Position numbers and translations under genes: made by a program
In this document: positions 1 to 10,078 of the stretch, in pieces
Numbering within the stretch: position 1 is the first letter of the stretch
Layout: each line of letters opens with the position of its first letter
From: Spirogloea muscicola
Taxonomy: Eukaryota; Streptophyta; Zygnematophyceae; Spirogloeales; Spirogloeaceae
Direction: 5' to 3'
Assembly: GCA_009602725.1 (NCBI GenBank)
Contig: WELB01000002.1
Span: forward strand, 1,968,097-2,005,113
Length of the DNA stretch: 37,017 nt
The notes under the pieces: generated by a model
Seen by the model: the letters and a program-made list of their open reading frames with translations, nothing else
Database searches by the model: none
Told to the model about the DNA's origin: nothing

Positions 1-95
1 GCCGTGCTCTCGCTGCGGCCTCCGGCTTTCGTCAGGGGGATAGTTTACCGGCAGCTAGTCTGTCGGATGTGAGGCTCCTCACTCGTAACTACTAA
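1..95 (+). pseudogene. LINE-like ORF2 C-terminal remnant (plus copy)
   Basis: The frame starting at base 3 reads RALAAASG, then GDSLPAASLSDVRLLTRNY and a TAA stop at 93-95. The same peptide ends at least eight other copies in this window. The copy is cut by the window edge. I infer the C-terminus of a non-LTR retrotransposon reverse-transcriptase ORF; the family name is not certain. Confidence 0.6.
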
Positions 96-242
96 GTGGT
101 CCATCCTCCCCCGTTCTGCCATAGCCTCTTCAGGCCCCGCAGTCGCTGCTTAGCTCGTAGTTTGGCCCCTTCGAACCTTGTCAATTCTTTTCGGGCTGGC
201 TTCTCACAGCCCTTGCCCCCTTTGGGAGAGCCACTTCTTCCC
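96..242 (+). mobile_element. 3' tail of LINE-like element with terminal hairpin
   Basis: This follows the stop codon of the preceding remnant. It ends in a hairpin-forming segment (GGGCTG, 8-nt loop, CAGCCC at 193-212), then a CCCTTGCCCCC run and GGGAGAGCCACTTCTTC. The reverse complement is almost identical to 4113-4256 and 31955-32090. Confidence 0.65.
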
Positions 243-303
243 AATGGGGGCAAGGGCTGTGAAAAGCGAGTCCGAAAAGAGTTGACAAAGGGTCGAAGGG
301 GCC
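164..303. repeat. Long imperfect palindrome from two tail-to-tail element 3' ends
   Basis: Bases 164-230 are the inverted complement of about 245-303; both arms end in GGCCCCTTCGA. Two element tails of opposite orientation abut at about 240, giving a fold-back structure of ~140 nt. Confidence 0.7.
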
Positions 304-329
304 ACAATGACGGATGGGCCTGAAAAATA

Positions 330-540
330 TTTTCGACTTCAGACCTTCAGACCTTGTCCATTCTTTTGGGCTGGCCTCTCCCAGCCACCAGTTAATCTGG
401 CCGCGCTTGCTTCTATGTCGGAATGGGTGGAGGATGGACTACTCAGTAGCTACCGAGTAATAGAGGAAGAAGTGGCTCTCCCAATGGGGGCAAGGGCTGT
501 GAAAAGCCAGCCCGAAAAGAATTAACAAAGGGTCGAAGGG
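330..540. mobile_element. Mosaic of element 3' tails
   Basis: Bases 345-412 are a plus-strand tail variant with hairpin 368-386 (GGCTGG/CCAGCC), followed by TTAATCTGGCCGCGCTTGCT. The same variant occurs at 18600-18660, 25040-25112 and, inverted, at 24585-24655. Bases 465-540 are a minus-strand tail with hairpin 494-513. Confidence 0.6.
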
Positions 541-596
541 GCCAAATGACGGAGGGGCCCAAAGCTCTACGGCAGAACGGGTGGAGGATGGACCAC

Positions 597-960
597 TCAG
601 TAGCGACGAGTGAGGAGCCTCAAATCCGACAGACTAGCTGCCGGAAAACAATCCCCCTGGCCAAAGCCAGAGGCTGCAGCGAGAGCCCGGCCAGCACGCA
701 GATGCAAGGCGTGTGCCATGGACCGCTGAAGGGAGACTGACAACCGCATGCGAAGGGGCCCATGAGCCAGCGGCGTTGAAGTCAGCCGGCTCACCTCGCC
801 TGCGGGACACAGCGTGCAGCGCAAGCTTGGCCAGCAGGTCGAGCCACTGGAACCCGAGAGCCCCGTGTACATCCACGGCCAGGGGTACAAATTCGGTTGC
901 ACGGTTCGCCTCCAGAATATAGACAAGGTCTAGGGGAAGCCCCACAGAGGTCATTTCCAT
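597..960 (-). pseudogene. LINE-like ORF2 C-terminal remnant (minus copy)
   Basis: On the minus strand one frame reads EFVPLAVDVHGALGFQW and LDLLAKLA (about 960-750). A second frame then continues with MRLSVSLQRS, ALHLRAGRALAAASG and SLSDLRLLTRRY to a stop at 597-599. A frameshift therefore breaks the ORF near 740. The FVPLAV…G…LL…A segment followed by a RxSVxLQR segment resembles, from memory, the end of non-LTR retrotransposon ORF2 proteins. It is followed on the minus strand by the 3' tail at 465-596. Confidence 0.55.
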
Positions 961-1082
961 GGCGGGCTTGATGCGTGACGCCGGTAATTATGCGATTTTG
1001 GAAGTAACAAAAGTCATACTCATCGAAACGGATGCCCACGGACGTCATTATCGCCGCACCCAAGACATTGTGGGCGTGTAAC

Positions 1083-1860
1083 CAGGCAAAGGAACAAGGG
1101 CTTTGGTCGATGTCGTCGTTACGGAGGCATCCAAAGGTTCAGCATCAACCCACATTGCCGGCCGCGCAGTAGGCAGTGCAGAACCAAATAAACTGCAGCA
1201 CTACATCGACTACCCCGTTGCAATGAGCTCCTGCCAGCCGCAGTCGATATCTCTGGCTGTCAGAGGTCCTCGAATCCACACCCTCTTTGAGAGAATTGCC
1301 AATCTACGCTATGATGACGCGCACATGGGCTTTCGGCCGAGATGTGCTTGCCAGCTGCATATCTGTCGTTCTTGCGCCATAGTGTGTTTGCCTGTTTGCA
1401 GCGCGCTCAGGCTCCAGCTTGCAACAGAAAGCTGGGCGAGATGTTGGTGGCAGTAGGGCTTGGAATTTGCCATCCGGTTTTCAAGCACCGATTTAGCGAC
1501 CTCTATGTGCTGACCCACTTTTACTCAGCAAACATCTTGCAGTTGGTAGTGTACGTCATTAGAGGTTCTTGCCCTTGGCCATTTGGCCTTCAATAATTTA
1601 GTACAAACAAGTTTTCCCACAGGGTATTGCTGGAGTGCCATTGCCACCCATGTTCCGGACCGTATGGCCCTTGTGTACTCCATGCGTCTGTCCATCGCCA
1701 TGCAGAGCTTTCGTGGCCCATGCTTTGCATCTGCACGCTGGCCGTGCCCTGGCTGCCGCCTCAGGGTGCACGGCAAGGCAACACCTTCTGGCTGCATTTC
1801 ATCTAGACTTGCGGCTGTTGGCCAGGGAGCAGGCCAGCTATCCTTAGTGATCACTTGCTA
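1083..1860 (+). pseudogene. Degraded LINE-like ORF2 C-terminal remnant
   Basis: A plus-strand frame from 1103 reads VDVVVTEASKG, then HIAGRAVGSAEPNKLQHY. This resembles the segment just after the reverse-transcriptase domain in some non-LTR elements (inference). Further downstream, out of frame, come MRLSIAMQ (about 1681), ALHLHAGRALAAASG (about 1726) and DLRLLARE (about 1815), matching the shared C-terminal peptide. No intact ORF remains. Confidence 0.4.
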
Positions 1861-2591
1861 TACATAGTGATTTCCGCTCTCCGGCCCCAGATTGTTCCTT
1901 ATGGGCGGCCTTTGACATCCATTGCCGCCTTCGGAGAGAGCTTCTTCATCTGCAACTATGCGGAGCCGTAGGTTGAGCAGCCCAGGGCCCTCTTCATATT
2001 TCCACATCAAGAGGAAGTCTTCAGTGAGTGGACGTAGAAGAGGTGAATCCAGAAATGCAGGACTGCCGTGGCTGCTCAGACATCCTAATCAGATGGGCAC
2101 AATCCGGCAGCGGTGGTGCCACCAGCAGCTCTGTCCAGGCCGCACTGCTGCTCAGCTCGGCGTCCTGTCCTGTTGGCTGCCAGGTCCACCACTTCCTAAT
2201 GGGCAGGCCCTCTCCTTTTCTTATTCAGTGAGTGCACTCGCCTTGTTCCAGCAGCCAACTGTTTGCTCAACTGTTGCACATTCTCTGAGCTGCCCTTTGC
2301 CATCACTCCCATGTCCAACCCTCCCCTCAGTGACCACCAAAGGCGACACTCGCTAGTCAGCAGAACATAGTGGTGGTCAGGACTCATAACCCCCACCCTC
2401 ATCTGCAGCAGGCAAAAGTGGTGAGCATGCCCGGCCCCTTGGCGACCACCCCTATGCACCTGCCCGAACCGCCAATGCTGTGGCGAGCCCTTTGCCACCA
2501 GGCGTCAGGCGGGGGTTTGACGGGCCCGGCACCCTGTAAGGCCCTTGCTTTGCACGCTAATGCAGCATGCCAGATAGCTATGCGTTCCAGG
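1861..2591. other. Intergenic, downstream of the thioesterase gene
   Basis: This holds the 3' flank of the minus-strand thioesterase gene. I see no convincing exon and no clear repeat. Short open frames exist but show no recognisable motif. No TGTAA motif was found on the minus strand close behind the stop. Confidence 0.4.
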
Positions 2592-3609
2592 TCACAAGCG
2601 AGCTTGGGGAGGCGGCTGCACTTCTTGTCCTGGCGTCAGACTTCTTTGCCTTCCCAAACCCGTACCGAGCGTGACTCGCGCGATCGCCACCAAGCTGCCG
2701 GGCTGGTCCGTTTCATCATTTCCTAGATCTTTCCACAATCTCACCTCCCAAACCTGCACATGTGCAGGCCCCGCAGGTCAGATTTTATGATGACAGCCTG
2801 ACCCCTCTGCCTCAGAGCCTGCAAACCAGTGCTTCAGCAAGACAAGATGAGCGGCCTATCTGCTGATACGCCAAAAGTCGACTCTGCTTTGGAGCCAGAT
2901 CAGTGCATGGCCACGACCTCTTAGTAGAGTGACCAGTCCCAGCCCACCTTCACTAGTGGTACTAGACGGTCCGCAGTACCTGGATCGTCCTGCCCTGGTG
3001 AACAGGAACTGCCTTGGCTACAATGGACTCGCCCACGGCCACTGCTCGGACATGACTGCAGTTGACCTCCAGGCCAAGTGCCGGCCCGTTGCCCGTCAGA
3101 CCCCCCCCAATGCTGGCCAAGCTCTCCGCGATCAGCGCCGACACGCCACCATGCAGCTGGTTGTACGGCTGCGCAGTTCAGAGCAATTGCAACTGCTGCT
3201 GACGACTGACATGCGTGCTCGGCTCTTTGATCGGCCGCAAACAAAACGACGCGCCCAGCTGGGCCTCCGCAGGGCGCCAAGGGCCTAAATGAAAGGTACG
3301 CAGCCGGCACACTTTTGAGCATGGCACCTGCCTGGAAGCGTCCGTGACTCGCATGCGGGCAACAAGCTCGTCTTTGGTGGCCTTGGTCAGCCGCAGGCCT
3401 GGCGCAGGGGGTGGAGCAGCAGGCGGTGAGCGGAAGCCTGCGCCCGGCCCGAGGCTGGCGTGGGCGCGCACAGCTTGCAGACGCCGCGCGGCTGGGGGGG
3501 GGGGGGGGGGGGCCGCGGGAGCGTGGAGGGCAGCATGGGCGCGCGGACCTAGGAAGCGGTGGATGGGGAGGACGCGCAGGGCGTCGGCGCCGTCCTGCGC
3601 GGCGGCCAT
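2592..3609 (-). CDS. DHNAT: Hotdog-fold acyl-CoA thioesterase, DHNA-CoA thioesterase-like
   Basis: Exons: 3609-3328, 3168-2980, 2753-2592 (phase 0 junctions; ~210 aa). The protein is likely to hydrolyse an acyl-CoA thioester. The closest remembered relatives are plant peroxisomal 1,4-dihydroxy-2-naphthoyl-CoA thioesterases of phylloquinone synthesis. Seen in sequence: RMRVTDASRQ joins PYNQLHGGVSALIAESLAS, the hotdog helix signature, with the candidate catalytic Glu at ~109. It continues to GRTIQVWEVRLWK and a VTL strand. The C-terminus is ARL-stop, a possible type 1 peroxisomal signal. The first ~70 residues form a Pro/Ala/Arg-rich extension including a proline run encoded by a 19-C tract, so its length is uncertain. 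The start at 3609 was chosen because the in-frame ATG further upstream (3735) lies in repeat DNA. The final VWEV codons are uninterrupted, although GAG|GTGAGA looks like a donor. The enzyme family is well supported; the exact substrate is inferred. Confidence 0.8.
3494..3512. repeat. 19-base G homopolymer
   Basis: An uninterrupted run of 19 G (plus strand) inside exon 1 of the thioesterase gene, read as proline codons on the minus strand. Length is likely error-prone in sequencing and variable in vivo; the frame on both sides agrees as given. Confidence 0.9.
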
Positions 3610-3715
3610 GGCGGCGGCGCGGGAGGGGCGGCGGCAGCAGCTCGGGCGTGCGCGCGCGGACGGCGGGGCGCTTCTGAGCCGAGCGACGGCGCTCGGCGCG
3701 GATACCTTTCCTTGT

Positions 3716-4112
3716 TGGCCCCTTAGCCAGCTCATAACCCGGTTAACAGGACATTTGTCAGGCTAGAGTTGGCCTCCCTTTTAGTTTCATGAGCACCGCG
3801 CGCCTTCTCCCTGGGCCCCGGGGCAGCTTCCTTCCTTCCTGCCTGCCTTTGGGTCTTGTGTGCTGCTACCGCATGCGTTTATCTATGTCCCTACAGCGGT
3901 CCCAAGCGCTCGCTTTGCACCGCCGCGCCGGTCGCGCCCTTGCAGCAGCCTCTGGGTTGCGCAGCGGGGTTGCTCTTCCCTTGCATTTTTGGCTTTGGAT
4001 ATTGTCCATGCTTTTTGGGCTGGCTTGGCCAGCCTTCTTCTCTAAGGGCTCGCCATTCTCTTCTCTTCCTCCCCTCAGCTCGTCTGACTTCATACTGCTG
4101 ACACGGGGGTAC
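3716..4112 (+). pseudogene. LINE-like copy interrupted by two nested insertions
   Basis: This begins with a module (CCCCTTAGCCAGCTCATAACC, then GGCCTCCCTTTTAG) also present at 20227-20320 and, inverted, at 36430-36515. It continues with the frame CYRMRLSMSLQRS, ALHRRAGRALAAASG and SSSDFILLTRGY (3867-4111). Compared with the minus copy at 24095-24256, it carries an extra segment at 3980-4069. After LLTRGY it is interrupted by a minus-strand element (4113-4385) and seems to resume at about 4386 with its own 3' tail. Confidence 0.6.
3973..4069 (+). mobile_element. ~83-bp hairpin unit with 7-bp target duplication
   Basis: CTCTTCC occurs at 3973-3979 and again at 4063-4069. The segment between is absent from the homologous copy at 24095-24256, where CTCTTCC occurs once. 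The insert carries TTGTCCATGCTTTTT, hairpin 4017-4034 and GGGCTCGCC. The same unit recurs in reverse orientation at about 25755-25830, 36325-36390 and 36530-36600. Confidence 0.6.
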
Positions 4113-4385
4113 GAAGAAGTGGCTCTCCCAATGGGGGCAAGGGCTGTGAGAAGCCAGCCCGAAAAGAATTGACAAGGTTCGAAGGGGCCAAAGTACGAGC
4201 TAAGCAGCGACTGCGGGGCCTGAAGAGGCTATGGCAAACGGGGGAGGATGGACCACTCAGAAGTTACGAGTGAGGAGCCTCACTTCCGACAGACTAGCTG
4301 CCGGGAAACTATCAAAGTATCAAAGGAAACTATCCCCCTGACGAAAGCCGGAGGCCGCAGCGAGAGCACGGCCAGCACAAGAAGA
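4113..4385 (-). mobile_element. 5'-truncated minus-strand LINE-like tail nested in another copy
   Basis: Read on the minus strand, the frame at 4383-4257 gives the RALAAASGFRQGDS…FPAASLSEVRLLTRNF-stop tail. It includes a ~20-bp internal tandem duplication near 4310-4335. The 3' tail follows (4256-4113) with hairpin 4160-4141. Short AAGAAG repeats flank it (about 4114 and 4380), but that motif is also part of the element end, so a target duplication is not proven. Confidence 0.6.
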
Positions 4386-4570
4386 GCGCCCTGTCTTCCT
4401 AGCCTGGTGGCTCCGTCATGAACACCTGTATGCATCTGGCTGGCCTCTTGCAGCCGCTCTTTTTATATCAGCAGCCGCATTCAATCTGTTTCTGGGCAGG
4501 ACCTCTTCAGGTCAAGGAAAAGCGCACGGGGCGCATGAAATGAAAAGGGAGGCCAATTCAAGCCAATTCA
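4386..4570 (+). mobile_element. Separated 3' tail of the interrupted copy
   Basis: GCGCCCTGTCTTCCTAGCC, then GGCTCCGTCATGAACACC and a hairpin (4438-4455) match the reverse complement of 23990-24094. There the same tail directly follows the intact LLTRGY-stop. A GCGCATGAAATGAAAAGGG motif shared with other copies lies at ~4531-4550. This block ends about 200 bp before the XPB start. Confidence 0.55.
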
Positions 4571-4777
4571 CAGTTCAAGCAGAGGCGAGTGCAAACTACA
4601 CAAGGCTACAGAAGTCAAGTGGCCACTGGGTGCTCAGTATCCCCTTGGCTTAACGCTGGAGAGATCTCGCCCCCACGTCTCCCTCCCTGCCGTCTTCGTC
4701 CCACTCGCGCGCTGTGGCGCTTGCCAGCAACACTCGCCGCCCCGCCGAGCCCCTGCGGCGCCCGAGAGGCCGCCGCT

Positions 4778-7700
4778 ATGAAGGCCAAGCGGGCCCTGGC
4801 CGGCAACGGTGAGCTCCCTGGCTCTTCCATGTCACCAGCCACACGGCCCTGGCAGTCGCATCCATGTCATATCTCGTCAGGGCTGCGCTCACGCCGTAGG
4901 TCCCAGCCGGCTGTGCCACCTCAAAGTGACGGCGCAGCCCCGGCTCACCGCTTCCCGACTCCTTGCATCTCCTGGCAGGTGCCGCCGGCGTCAGCAAGCG
5001 GCCGTCCTCGCAGGTGGCGCCCTGCACCATGCTGCACACTGCATGCATACAAGGTCCCCTCATGTACCAGGTCGCCTGCTCCTGCCTCACATGCCGCCGG
5101 GTTCTCCTGCGAGCTCAGGGAGGAGGATCAGTGGCTGGCAGCGATGCGGAATTTGAGGAGGATGTGCTCGTTGTGGAGGAGGAATTCGAGCAAGGTAAGT
5201 GCTTCATTGCTGTCCAACTGCAGGCGCAGTTCTGCTTGTCTAAGTGGTTTCCACCAGGGCTCTGGGTCACAGCGATGGTCCATGACGCCTTCTGAGGCTC
5301 AGGTAAGAATTGAGGGGCAGAATCACTCATAAAAGGGCAATTGCTACTCATCTCCTGCCAGACGAAATGGTTGAAGTAGGTTCCTCTTCTTGTGGCTTGA
5401 CTGATGCTGGGTGGACTGATTGCCCGGGTCAGAGGTGAGTATATCCCTCTTAGGCTTACGCACCCATAGGCAAAGATTTAGGATACTATCTGATCTCATC
5501 AACCGGCCTGCAGTCGATGATAGGGAGGGGGACGAGTATGGGAAGGATGCAGAGCAGGTGGTCAGGGCTAGGGACTTCTCGAAAATGGAGCTGAAGCTTG
5601 ACCATGCGTTGCGCCCTCTGTGGGTCTGCATCGATGGCCGCATCTTCTTGGAGACATTTTCTCACTTGTACAAGCAGGCATACGACTTCCTCATTGCCAT
5701 CGCCGAGCCTGTTTGCAGGTGCATGATTCAGATGGCCTTTGCTTCTTGCACTAGCACAGACCCCTGCCGGCCCCTGCAGTGCATTCATTTGCACGGTTGC
5801 AAAGAGGGCCAAGCAAGGCATGGTTGTCCCCACTTGACATGCGCTTGTCTTTAACCCTGCTGTCAGGCCAGAGAGCTTACACGAGTACAACTTGACCCCC
5901 CATTCTTTGTACGCGGCCGTCTCAGTGGGACTCTCCACAGAGACCATCATCACAGTGCTGGACCGGTTATCCAAAACCAAGCTGCATAGTGAGATTGTGT
6001 CCTTCATCAGGAGCTCAACCCAGAATTATGGCAAGGTTAAGCTTGTCCTGCAGCGTAACCGCTTTTTCGTGGAGTCCCCTTATCCAGACGTGAGTGGATG
6101 CAACCTGCTTTTAGCTCTACTAATAGTATGACTAGAGATTCAAGCACGTAAAAGTTACATGCCATTTACATTCCAGCTATTTAGTGATGCTGACACTGCA
6201 AGCCCGCCGTTGTCTTCATTGGAAATTGGAGAAGCTGAAGTGGCAGCACTCATAATATGTCTTTGTACACCGTCTTCACAAAACCTTGTGTCCACTGTAT
6301 GGCGTGAAGGTCCTGAGGAAGCTGCTACAAGATGATACTATTTCTCGAGCACGCATAACCGCCTCTGTAATTGTGAGTGCAGCTCATCGTCAGCATATTA
6401 AGAGGCAACATACTTTGCTTGATTTGGCTTGTGCTTGTTGACATGAGCACCAATCTTAAACGTCCTGTTCCTGTACTGATCGAGACATGTCTACTCTCCA
6501 TGTGATGTGTCTTGCCAAGGGTGGACTTGTTGCAAGCATCCAGGTGAAGTCTATGTCAATAGGTCTGCTCTGCAATCACAAAAGTGTGCATGTCATTTGT
6601 GATGGGCAGCCTGGCAGCAGGCATGGAGATGAAGCTTTCACAGTAAGCAAGGCTCCACAGGAAGCTGCAGGAGCTGAGAAAGATCTGCTGGAAAGTGATG
6701 AAGCTGCTGCTGCTGTCCTGGAGGCACAAGAGACGAACATGCATTCCTTTGAGATTGACCCTGCGCAGGTGACATGTCTCTGCCACAAGGTCGTTTCTCA
6801 GTGTATCTTGGATAGTGCTTCTCCTGCAGACTATGGGAATGCAAGGATGAGCAGCACGTCAGTTGCTGCAATTGACTTTAGTTCCTTGAAGAAACAACCA
6901 AGGCAGGACCCTGCAGTCACCTTGGCTGAGTCAAATGTGTGGGGGTTACCTTGTAGGTTGAGCATGTGAAGCAGCGATGCTTGCCTGGTGCTTTGAATCA
7001 CCCTATGCTGGAGGAGTACGACTTCCGAAATGATACAGTGAGCAATACCAAAGCGGATACCAGGTCACTTGCACTTGGTTGCTGTCAGCCAGCTGTCAGC
7101 CACTTGCAGACTGAGAGCTCCATTCCTTAGAGGACTTGCCCTTTATGGACTGGGTACAGCATTGAGGTACTCCATTTTCTCTGGCAGGTCAATCCTGATC
7201 TGAATGTTGAGCTCAAACCACACGCTCAGCCACGTCCATATCAGGAGAAAAGCCTAAGCAAGATGTTTGGCAATGGTGAGTGTTTGTGACACAATGCTTT
7301 GGAAACCTTGTCTTGTGAGTAGCTAGGCATTATTTCATTGGATTGGCCATAAAAGCTGATGTTACTCTTCAAGGTGACACGCTGGACCATGAATAACACT
7401 CTGTTTACACTGCCTAGAATCTCAATTAGATGAAAATTGTATTGTGCAGGAAGAGCACGGTCTGGTATTATAGTGCTGCCTTGTGGAGCAGGAAAGTCAC
7501 TGGTTGGAGTTTCAGCAGCAGTCCGCATCCGCAAGAGCTGCCTGGTCCTGGCAACAAATGCTGTGTCTGTGGATCAGTGGTGCTTCCAATTTAAGCTCTG
7601 GTCCACTGTGAGAGACGATCAGGTCAGAGCAGAGCTGTGCATTGATGCGAATTATCTGTCCTTAGTCTGTGTTTGATAAGAAGTTGGATGTTGGTCTGAG

Positions 7701-9911
7701 CTGTGCTAGTTGACCAGCTAATCTTTGTGTTTGATGTAGATTTCGCGGTTCACTTCTGATAGCAAGGAGCGATTTAAGGGGCAGTGCGGAGTTGTTGTCA
7801 CAACGTACAACATGATTGCCTTTGGTGGGAAGCGTTCAGTCGAGTCTGAAAGGATCATCCAGGATATACGATCCCGGGAGTGGGGCCTTCTTCTAATGGA
7901 CGAGGTGAGACTTAACCAACACCCCATTCAATCTTGTTGCTGCTATACCTGGATGCATGATGATGAAAGGTTCCCAGAGGGCCTCGTTTTAGTCGTTGTG
8001 GCAGACTCAATAGTGGTTGCCATCCTCTTTTGGGTTTGCAGGTGCATGTTGTGCCAGCAGCAATGTTTCGTCGAGTGATCAGCACTACACGCTCACACTG
8101 CAAACTTGGCCTCACGGCTACACTTGTGAGGGAGGACGAAAGAATATCTGACCTCAACTTCCTGATTGGCCCAAAATTGTATGAAGCAAACTGGTTGGAT
8201 CTAGTGAGGGGAGGATTCATAGCAAATGTACAGTGCGTGGAAGTCTGGTGCCCCATGACCCGCGAATTCTATGCAGAGTATCTCAAGGACTCCAATGCTC
8301 GCAAGCGCCAGGTTTGTGCTTAGCTCACTATGGACTTGCTATAATCTTAACCTTTGGATCTGGCAGCAGCTACAGTGAGACGAGACTCTGTTTGCGGCAT
8401 TGCACTATATAGCAGGCTACCCATAGGCCCAGGAGACAGCCTGGGAGGCCAGGCTTATATCTTGTCATGGCTCCTCGTGGTCTGCTTTCATCCCTGCTTT
8501 CTTCATTGGCAGGCACTCTATGTGATGAATCCGAACAAGTTCCGAGCTTGCGAGTATCTCATCCGCTTCCATGAACAGCAGCGAGGCGATAAGATAATTG
8601 TCTTTTCCGACAATCTTTTTGCTCTGCGTATGTATGCGGAGAAACTCCGCAGGCCAATGATATTCGGGCCAACCAGGTGCTGCAGCTACTTAGCCTTACA
8701 GCTCTCTTGGCAGTCCTGTCAAGTACCGCGCTGATTCCATGGGGCTTGTCTTTGCTGACCACTTTTTACTTTCTCTTACTGGTACTTGCGCTTCAAATTG
8801 AACAATGACTGAGGCAAGTGCACTTCGGAATGTGCAGTCATCATGAACGAACCAGGATATTGTATGCCTTCAAGCACAGCCCCGATGTCAACACTGTTTT
8901 CTTATCGAAGGTACAAATATTGAGCAAGCTGTTGTGGAATCCTCAGTTGTGAAACTCAAAAGGTCACTTGCACTACTTTGACCTCAAGGGAAGCCGATGC
9001 TTATTGAAGCTAGGGCCTGTGTGCGCCTGTGTGCAGGTTGGTGACAACAGCATAGACATTCCAGAAGCAAACGTGATCATTCAGATTTCCAGTCATGCCG
9101 GTTCCAGGCGCCAGGAGGCTCAGCGCCTGGGAAGAATACTGAGAGCTAAGGGCAAACCTCAGGACCGGCAGGCAGGTGGTGCTGAGGAGTACAATGCCTT
9201 CTTCTATTCGCTGGTATCCACAGATACTCAAGAGATGTACTACAGCAACAAGCGGCAACAATTTCTGATTGACCAAGGTTACTCCTTCAAGGTGGTGACT
9301 TCACTACCCCCTGCAGATGAGGGGCCTTCACTCGGTTACCACCACCTGGACGACCAGATGGACCTCCTCACAAAGGTTTGCATCTGACTGGATACACGTT
9401 GTCCAGCAGATGTGTTGCTTTGCCTGTTGCCGGGGAACATTCGCTCGAGTGTGAATGTTCACTCGCAGGAGTAATCTGCCTCGCCTTTGCAGGTCCTGAA
9501 TGCTGGGGAAGCTGGACTGGCAGAGGATGACTCCTTGGAGGACCCTGACGACGTGACCAGGACGTCCTTGCCTGCCCGTCGGACAGTTGGATCAATGAGT
9601 GCAATGTCAGGAGCTAATGGCATGATATACATGGAGTACAGGTGTGGTGCTTATCATGAACCTCGTCTGTGGTGCATGGCAGCTGAGCTGCAGTGATACA
9701 GGGAAAGCCTTCAACTGGCTCTGTGGTTGTCATGGGTGTGTATGACCCTGAGGTTGACCGATGTAATAGTATATTGAAGCATTGTTTTGGTTGCTGCAGT
9801 ACCAAGGGGCAATCGGGACGACTAGATGGAGCAGGGCGCGGGGCTGGGAAGAGTGCAAAGCCCAAGGACCCCCTCAAGCGGCACACTCTATTCAAGAGCC
9901 GTTTCCGATGA
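4778..9911 (+). CDS. XPB: TFIIH DNA helicase/translocase subunit XPB (ERCC3/Ssl2)
   Basis: XPB is the 3'-5' ATP-dependent DNA translocase of TFIIH, acting in promoter opening and nucleotide excision repair in the nucleus. Exons: 4778-4808, 4979-5013, 5119-5194, 5514-5718, 5867-6089, 6310-6372, 6610-6768, 6957-7037, 7188-7275, 7450-7622, 7740-7904, 8042-8311, 8513-8676, 8838-8910, 9037-9375, 9493-9641, 9800-9911. All phases agree, giving ~801 aa (human 782, Arabidopsis 767 from memory). Visible motifs: N-terminal RPLW and [11 protein letters not shown], Walker A LPCGAGKS (~330-337), DEVH (~432-435, split by an intron), RED (~463-465), [11 protein letters not shown], motif [10 protein letters not shown] (~628-635), and a conserved C-terminus ending LFKSRF. 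It resembles plant XPB most closely. The first three exons rest only on splice sites and acidic composition. An extra 18-nt exon (5362-5379) would also stay in frame. A TGTAA motif at 10074 is a plausible poly(A) signal. Confidence 0.96.
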
Positions 9912-10073
9912 ATGCTAGGTATGCTTCTGTGCTGGAGGAGCACAGGTGGAGCAACCATACAACAAAGACATGTCCACTGGTGGTCATCTCTGGTGCCATT
10001 TCAGTAAAGAGCCTGAGAGGTTGAGTAGGAGGCTGAAGTGGCGAGACCTTTTGCAGCCTGCAGCAGACAAGGG

Positions 10074-10078
10074 TGTAA
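10074..10078 (+). terminator. Possible UGUAA poly(A) signal of XPB
   Basis: TGTAA lies 163 nt after the XPB stop codon. In chlorophyte algae UGUAA acts as the main polyadenylation signal. A 5-mer can occur by chance. Confidence 0.35.

Noticed and set aside
69-82. Recurrent palindrome GTGAGGCTCCTCAC as a regulatory site
   Set aside because: It encodes VRLLT in the common C-terminal peptide of the element copies, so coding conservation explains it.
2745-2753. 9-nt microexon VWE bounded by CAG and GTGAGA in the thioesterase gene
   Set aside because: Reading through gives RLWK and a VTL strand that match the family, so GTGAGA is coding, not a donor.
4178-4190. GGTTCGAAGG resembling a tRNA B-box, suggesting a tRNA-derived SINE
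   Set aside because: The final C of the box is missing, variants read GGGTCGAAGG, and no A-box lies at suitable distance. The sequence is just the 3' tail of the LINE-like element.
4589-5332. 247-codon plus-strand frame over the XPB start
   Set aside because: It is out of frame with the XPB exons, has no motif and lies in GC-rich DNA.
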